The position numbers and the translations under genes are program-made. A DNA stretch of 64,000 nucleotides from Nioella aestuarii (GTDB lineage Bacteria > Pseudomonadota > Alphaproteobacteria > Rhodobacterales > Rhodobacteraceae). The notes under the pieces are model-generated. The model did no database searches, was not told the origin of the DNA, and saw nothing but the letters and a program-made list of their open reading frames with translations. Positions 61,801-64,000 of this stretch are shown here, piece by piece. Position 1 is the stretch's first letter. Every line of letters starts with the position of its first letter. The stretch is from the NCBI RefSeq assembly GCF_050896395.1, contig NZ_JBPBBA010000016.1:11753-75752 (forward strand), in the 5' to 3' direction.

Positions 61801-63716
61801 ACGTTAACGATCACGGTGTCTTCGCCCGCACCGCCCTCAACGTTGTCACCTGCGTTGAAGGTGCTCTCATTACCGATGACAACATCATCCGATTGACCGC
61901 CATTGATGTTGTCAACACCCACGGTCAGGACGTCATCGGCCGGCGTGACACCGATGGACACGGTCGCGGTGCTGGTCGCACCCTGCGAGTCGGTCACGGT
62001 GTAGGTGAAGCTGTCGATGCCGTTAAAGTCCGGGTTCGGATCATAGATGAACGATCCGTCCTGGTTCACGGTCACGTCGCCGTTCGAGGCCGGGGTGGCC
62101 AGGCTGTAGGTCAGCTGGTCGTCGGCATCCACGTCCGTCGCAACGAGCGTCCCGCTCACTGCAGTGTCTTCGATCGTCGAGGCCGTTGCAGCGGTTGCCA
62201 CAGGCGCGTCATTCGTGCCGGTCACCGTGATGGTGATGGTCCCGGTATCCGTCTTGCCGTTCGAGGTGGCCACATAGGTCGCGGTCACGACCTGGATGTC
62301 GCCGGCATCGAGGCTGTCGTAGGTGCCGACCGTGGCGTCGAAGGTGTAGGTGCCGTCAGCGTTGAGCACGAGGCCTGCCGGCGCAACACCGGTGAGGGCA
62401 TAGGTAATGGCGGCGTTGTTGTTGTCGACGTCATCGGCCGAGACCTGTCCGTCCAGGATGAAGCTGCCCTCGTTCACCGCGCGGGAATTGTCGGCGGCAA
62501 CCGGGGCATCATCCACGGCAGCGACGGTCAGGGTGACGGTCGCGGTCGAGGACGCGCCCGCGGGATCGGTCACGGTGTAGGTGAAGCTGTCGGTCCCGAA
62601 GAAATCCGCGTTCGGCGTGTAGGTGTAGGTGCCGTCCGGATTCATGGTGACGGCACCGTTGGCCGGCTGACCGGCTGCCTGCACCGAGAAGGTCAGATCG
62701 CCAGCGTCGTTGTCGACATCGGTCGCAGAGACCGAGCCGTTAATCGAGGCATCTTCGTTCAGCGAGGCAGCCGCGGCAGCCGCGACAGGCGCGTCGTTGA
62801 CCGCGTCAACATTGACCTCGATCGTGGCAGTGGCGGTCTCGCCCCACTCGTCGGTCACTTCGTAGTCGAAGCTGTCGGTGCCATTAAAGTCGGCGTCCGG
62901 GGTGTAGGTGAATGTGCCGTTGGCGTTCACCACCACGGTGCCGTTGGCGGGCTGGCCCAGGATCGTGTAGGTCAGCACGGCGCCCGGGTCGGCATCGGTC
63001 ACGTCGGGAGTGATGACGACGGCGGCGTCCTCGTTCGTGTCCACGAAGGAGTCGTCCGCGACGGGCGCATCGTTGAAGTAGCCGTCGATGAAGGTGTCGG
63101 TGGCGGCCTTCGCATTGGCTACGGACTGCGCGGTCTCGTCGACACCGTCGAGTACCGAACGGGCCGAGTCATAGGCCGGCTGGTCCACGATGGACAGGAC
63201 ACCGTTGTTGGACTCGCCCATCGGGTTGGAAGGCGTCGAGATGCCGGCATCCGCAGCGCTTTCGGTCCAGTCTGTCGCAACCTCGATCTTGTTGAGGATC
63301 TTCGCCTGGTCGGTACCTTGTGCACCTTCGATAATTTTAAGGATGATCTCGCCGACCGCGAAGTTGCCAGTCACGAGCTGGTCGGTCCAGAACGCCAGGC
63401 CTGCAGCATCCGGCGCACGATCGAAGAGGTTCAAATAAACATTTGAGATAAAGGCGCTAGCTGATGCGACTGAAGGTGTTTCGAAGAAGGAGTAACCGGC
63501 AAAATCCGGCGACCGAGTCTCATACTGTGTCGAGAAATCCGTCGCGATGTCCTCGAGGCTCATCCCGGGGTTTCCGTCGGCGGCCCCATCGAGGAATTCG
63601 TTGTACTGGCCGAGCCAGAACTCCATGCCCTGGGCATCTGCCGCACGGTCATAATAGCCGATGTAGATGGCGGAGATCGCTTGCTTCGCGGTGAGCGCGC
63701 TGAGATTGATGGGCAT
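55806..63716 (-). CDS. Giant secreted DUF4214 / cadherin-like / RTX protein (2636 residues)
   Basis: Residues 1-150 hold DUF4214-like units with twin motifs (YIGYYDRAADAQGMEFW and YLNLFDRAPDAAGLAFW). Four cadherin-like/VCBS-type repeats of about 95 residues, each opening with DAPVA, span 215-600. Ca-binding RTX repeats (GGxGxDxLxGG) occur in two arrays, about 890-1008 and 1792-1885, inside a long beta-helical, Asn/Asp-rich region. Ig-like units lie about 1960-2440, and the C-terminus (about 2500-2636) has the acidic, Lys-free form of type I secretion signals, ending SDIEFLS. There is no Sec signal peptide. The protein is probably secreted by a type I system (not in the window), and may act as surface layer or adhesin. 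AGGGAAG precedes ATG 63716. It is AT- and Asn-rich compared with its neighbours. Confidence 0.9.
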   Translation of the reverse strand: MPINLSALTAKQAISAIYIGYYDRAADAQGMEFWLGQYNEFLDGAADGNPGMSLEDIATDFSTQYETRSPDFAGYSFFETPSVASASAFISNVYLNLFDRAPDAAGLAFWTDQLVTGNFAVGEIILKIIEGAQGTDQAKILNKIEVATDWTESAADAGISTPSNPMGESNNGVLSIVDQPAYDSARSVLDGVDETAQSVANAKAATDTFIDGYFNDAPVADDSFVDTNEDAAVVITPDVTDADPGAVLTYTILGQPANGTVVVNANGTFTYTPDADFNGTDSFDYEVTDEWGETATATIEVNVDAVNDAPVAAAAAASLNEDASINGSVSATDVDNDAGDLTFSVQAAGQPANGAVTMNPDGTYTYTPNADFFGTDSFTYTVTDPAGASSTATVTLTVAAVDDAPVAADNSRAVNEGSFILDGQVSADDVDNNNAAITYALTGVAPAGLVLNADGTYTFDATVGTYDSLDAGDIQVVTATYVATSNGKTDTGTITITVTGTNDAPVATAATASTIEDTAVSGTLVATDVDADDQLTYSLATPASNGDVTVNQDGSFIYDPNPDFNGIDSFTYTVTDSQGATSTATVSIGVTPADDVLTVGVDNINGGQSDDVVIGNESTFNAGDNVEGGAGEDTVIVNVNTGGSDLNFAGFTLDVETFQTTIDGPGGSATFDMSGSEITGNTFINANSTADVTYNRVNMNPDGPDADSRPQLDAELRNVTQGADTTFTTRPAEVVGGNDEANVLMSNVDNNAHIGELSFFGTPGDSEASPAGTANSGLEVFDLSVEGSPLDVFLNDLNTPGGTTVNIATDTGPGASGLTIGDEDIPGNVAAPVATNFTAGTATGSITGFDNPVSNTIITVTSSGDGDVALSLQDDMDTATAARSAGATVTLDGGNDTILGSQLGDVISGGDGADVLGGAGGNDSISGQGGNDLLMGDDSGIGGNFNDTLDGGTGNDTLLGGGGSDVLRGGDDNDILMGGDGSDNQSGGAGNDTISTGDATDTANETVNGGAGDDVVHTRGEQLVGSNPLIFIPKSDVLSGGADTDTLVVTLGNGVANANDNGMNDVTQFETINLNDGQHTYVIDNNSAFDLDSTIVTVNASDAQSLGGTSADFVNFNASVLNRAIQLIGGDGSDTLIGGAGNDTIAGDGDNAGNNGGNDSLVGNAGNDTFLTNNYELDGGDTISGGIGNDTLVVQDQRGSSTIDQDVTGIETLEVREIAPGNFTLNITDDFTNGGTTLHVDAGVLANSALILNHNNQTENKATDVDVKATGGAQNDTFNMGENLDIGDTIDGGAGNGDQLIVGTVSNTADADFTNVSNVEVLTVTGAGNGTLVLGQEAFDAGIRTVNASGATGNITINAANFPGEITIIDGNGNNTIIGPNSDKATIVLNGGNDNITTGTADDVIEIGNGDLDANDTITDNGGNDSIEFQNMDNANAGGIAATVNLDNVSGIENYTFEGNGVRSPVNGIDNHTLTFQGGNVGTVTDINVDGSNVTDGNDSLTVVIGGTDNALPNVDVDYRFTIDGTAGDDRLYKANNGLNNQIVFNGGAGSDTVSIFDGDLGGTTTIDGGTGIDWLSQTGGTWTDDDFINVSNVEGLTAESPLVATLGANAAAAGIDRILGTNLNENVLLDAAFTNDLMVDLSNGGDDTIDAGASSATMRFFGVVDTNDITAADQLTGGTGTNDSILLEFQGNGTADLSNTNGVEIVDITEGGSGTMTLVLGNTVNDNANNLLTINEVSAGPIDPFFNSFNSNWDGETFIVDGANYNGAILLNGQVGSTGAVGNITTSNVGNFNDTINAGDANDTVSTNGGNDVIDGGNGNDVADAGAGNDSVDGGNGADDLFGGIGNDVVNGGTQNDTVDGGAGIDTLDGGDGNDLIIGGSNEEVPNLAVNQGDRLTGGNGDDTFRFNEVMDSAGLDHDVITDWGNGNNTIEIDENVLFQAGGAANAVAFAGNAPNFAQAQGTIAATAGDGVADYVFQAGNAVEAPTLWIDVNDDGDLNGQDIQIELEGFAGAFAGGEVVLVDANEPDAPVFTSVTVDSAGPNGSNTDFETNDNTAPVVRVSFSTATDGTGARIGDVLDVTGAPGGALQKVLDATDIANGFVDFTLPAGPIADGTYGMSATVTDTFGTVQVSAAAAQNLVIDTTATVFITSVADDDDNTPISVINSNEEGDLVITGTVAGVEDGQTVNFSITDGVGTVNGSAVVSGGAFTTAGQNIDVSGLNDVAITVTATVTDQQGNVANTNFAATKDTVANLAITGLSGEFIVDGTINVVEDASGALVLNGTTAGVPNGSLVSIQWTDQDGTPVTNLGAVVAANAFSIAIPANNFSTFYQDGPITFSAQVEDPAGNVATDTFVATLDLTPPTLNVTDARYNNLNKQLTINGTFDTSATVDFTQLTIDTLTPTAGQAFLTNFTANQMVVQFLSPFVAGPGNLDFSIGDGLVDDLDLATGFLVDGAGNLSGADINNPVALDISSLSSPFDPMVGNVLADNIEINVAGEGATGNGGADKFILDNIYNAQDASGVIADINDFDASEGDLIQLDASDINGEVAGSPYAVGDDGAAVAFVTYLNGQAEAATNQVGTLIYDSVNQQLRIDYAGDTTWNGAVVNDPGNDDDIIDLVGINGTLSASDIEFLS

Positions 63717-64000
63717 TGGGGCTTCCCTCTTTGTGTGCGGCCGCTGCTCAGCAGCCATTTTTCAATCATGGTGTGCCACAGGGGCACGTATAGTGGGTCC
63801 GAGCCGCCCAGACAGAGTCCGGGCGTCACTCGCAATCATATTTGGGGCAGCCGATAGCAGACTGCGTCGCGATGTTTCTACAGCGTCTTCCATACCCCGG
63901 CAATAAAAACATGTTCAGTAAATTGTCCGTCGTCAGATAATTTGGGACATCAGAGCGGGTTTTGTTTTGGAGGCTCTGGCTCATCCTTGATTGAGTTTAT
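63717..64000. other. Upstream region of the giant gene, no gene seen
   Basis: These 284 bp contain no convincing open frame. They become AT-rich toward the end (around 63900-63950) and should include the minus-strand promoter of the giant RTX gene, but I cannot point to a clear -35/-10 pair. Confidence 0.4.

Noticed and set aside
55665..63446. Very long plus-strand frames (1938 and 630 codons) antisense to the giant RTX gene
   Set aside because: The minus-strand frame has clear DUF4214, cadherin-like and RTX motifs, its own ribosome site and terminator. The opposite frame is Val/Ile/Arg/Asp-rich without any domain and is a shadow of the Asn/Asp/Thr-rich codon use.

Overview
The window looks like a chromosomal segment of a marine alphaproteobacterium of the Rhodobacteraceae (Roseobacter group). 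This is inferred from the GC-rich coding style, a DddP-type DMSP lyase, the block rpmF-plsX-fabH-ihfA-merR followed by tRNA-Pro, the cysG-DUF2849-cysI-cysH-DUF934-fpr sulfur operon, Hint-domain and giant RTX proteins, and a tripartite tricarboxylate (TTT) transporter. I cannot name a genus from sequence alone.

Left part (1-27.4 kb) is mostly core genome. It opens with the tail of a membrane protein, an extremely acidic membrane-anchored protein, infC with an apparent AUA start, and a hemerythrin-like protein. A minus-strand assimilatory sulfate reduction operon follows (8183 down to 2658), with a divergent Lrp/AsnC regulator. Next come an OsmC-fused hydrolase, an APH-like kinase overlapping a Hint protein, three small unknown genes, DddP facing a DUF3445 heme protein and a methyltransferase, dCTP deaminase, tRNA-Pro, the rpmF-plsX-fabH-ihfA-merR block, bamE, an OlsB-like acyltransferase, a DUF1127/MocR divergent pair, and rplM-rpsI.

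About 27.5-30.4 kb is a small AT-richer island directly behind the rpsI terminator. It holds a tyrosine recombinase and short unknown genes, one apparently truncated. Then come a BTAD/TolB/TPR regulator with a divergent 54-residue membrane protein, a glycerophosphodiesterase, a LysR/DoxX divergent pair with a clear operator-like region, and from 36.1 to 48.9 kb a catabolic cluster. The cluster has a GntR/FCD repressor, FAH-type hydrolase, extradiol-type VOC enzyme, FMN reductase, alpha/beta hydrolase, Ldh-type dehydrogenase, a complete TTT importer (TctB, TctA, TctC), YciI, aldehyde dehydrogenase, NIPSNAP, CaiB-type CoA transferase and enoyl-CoA hydratase. A 12-bp palindrome, ATTTTCGAAAAT, occurs before the regulator (one mismatch), before the first enzyme and before the VOC gene, and probably marks the regulon. 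The substrate is unknown.

The right part (49-64 kb) is accessory. A P4-type integrase is coupled to an unknown gene whose end runs into an IS256-type fragment, which abuts an IS110-type fragment. Then come an XRE regulator, a 590-residue single-span protein of unknown function, an IS66 scar, two small genes (one DUF6447-like) and a 2636-residue secreted DUF4214/cadherin-like/RTX protein. The gene set 52.3-63.7 kb may work as one surface-protein system. No type I secretion transporter is inside the window, and no CRISPR array was seen.
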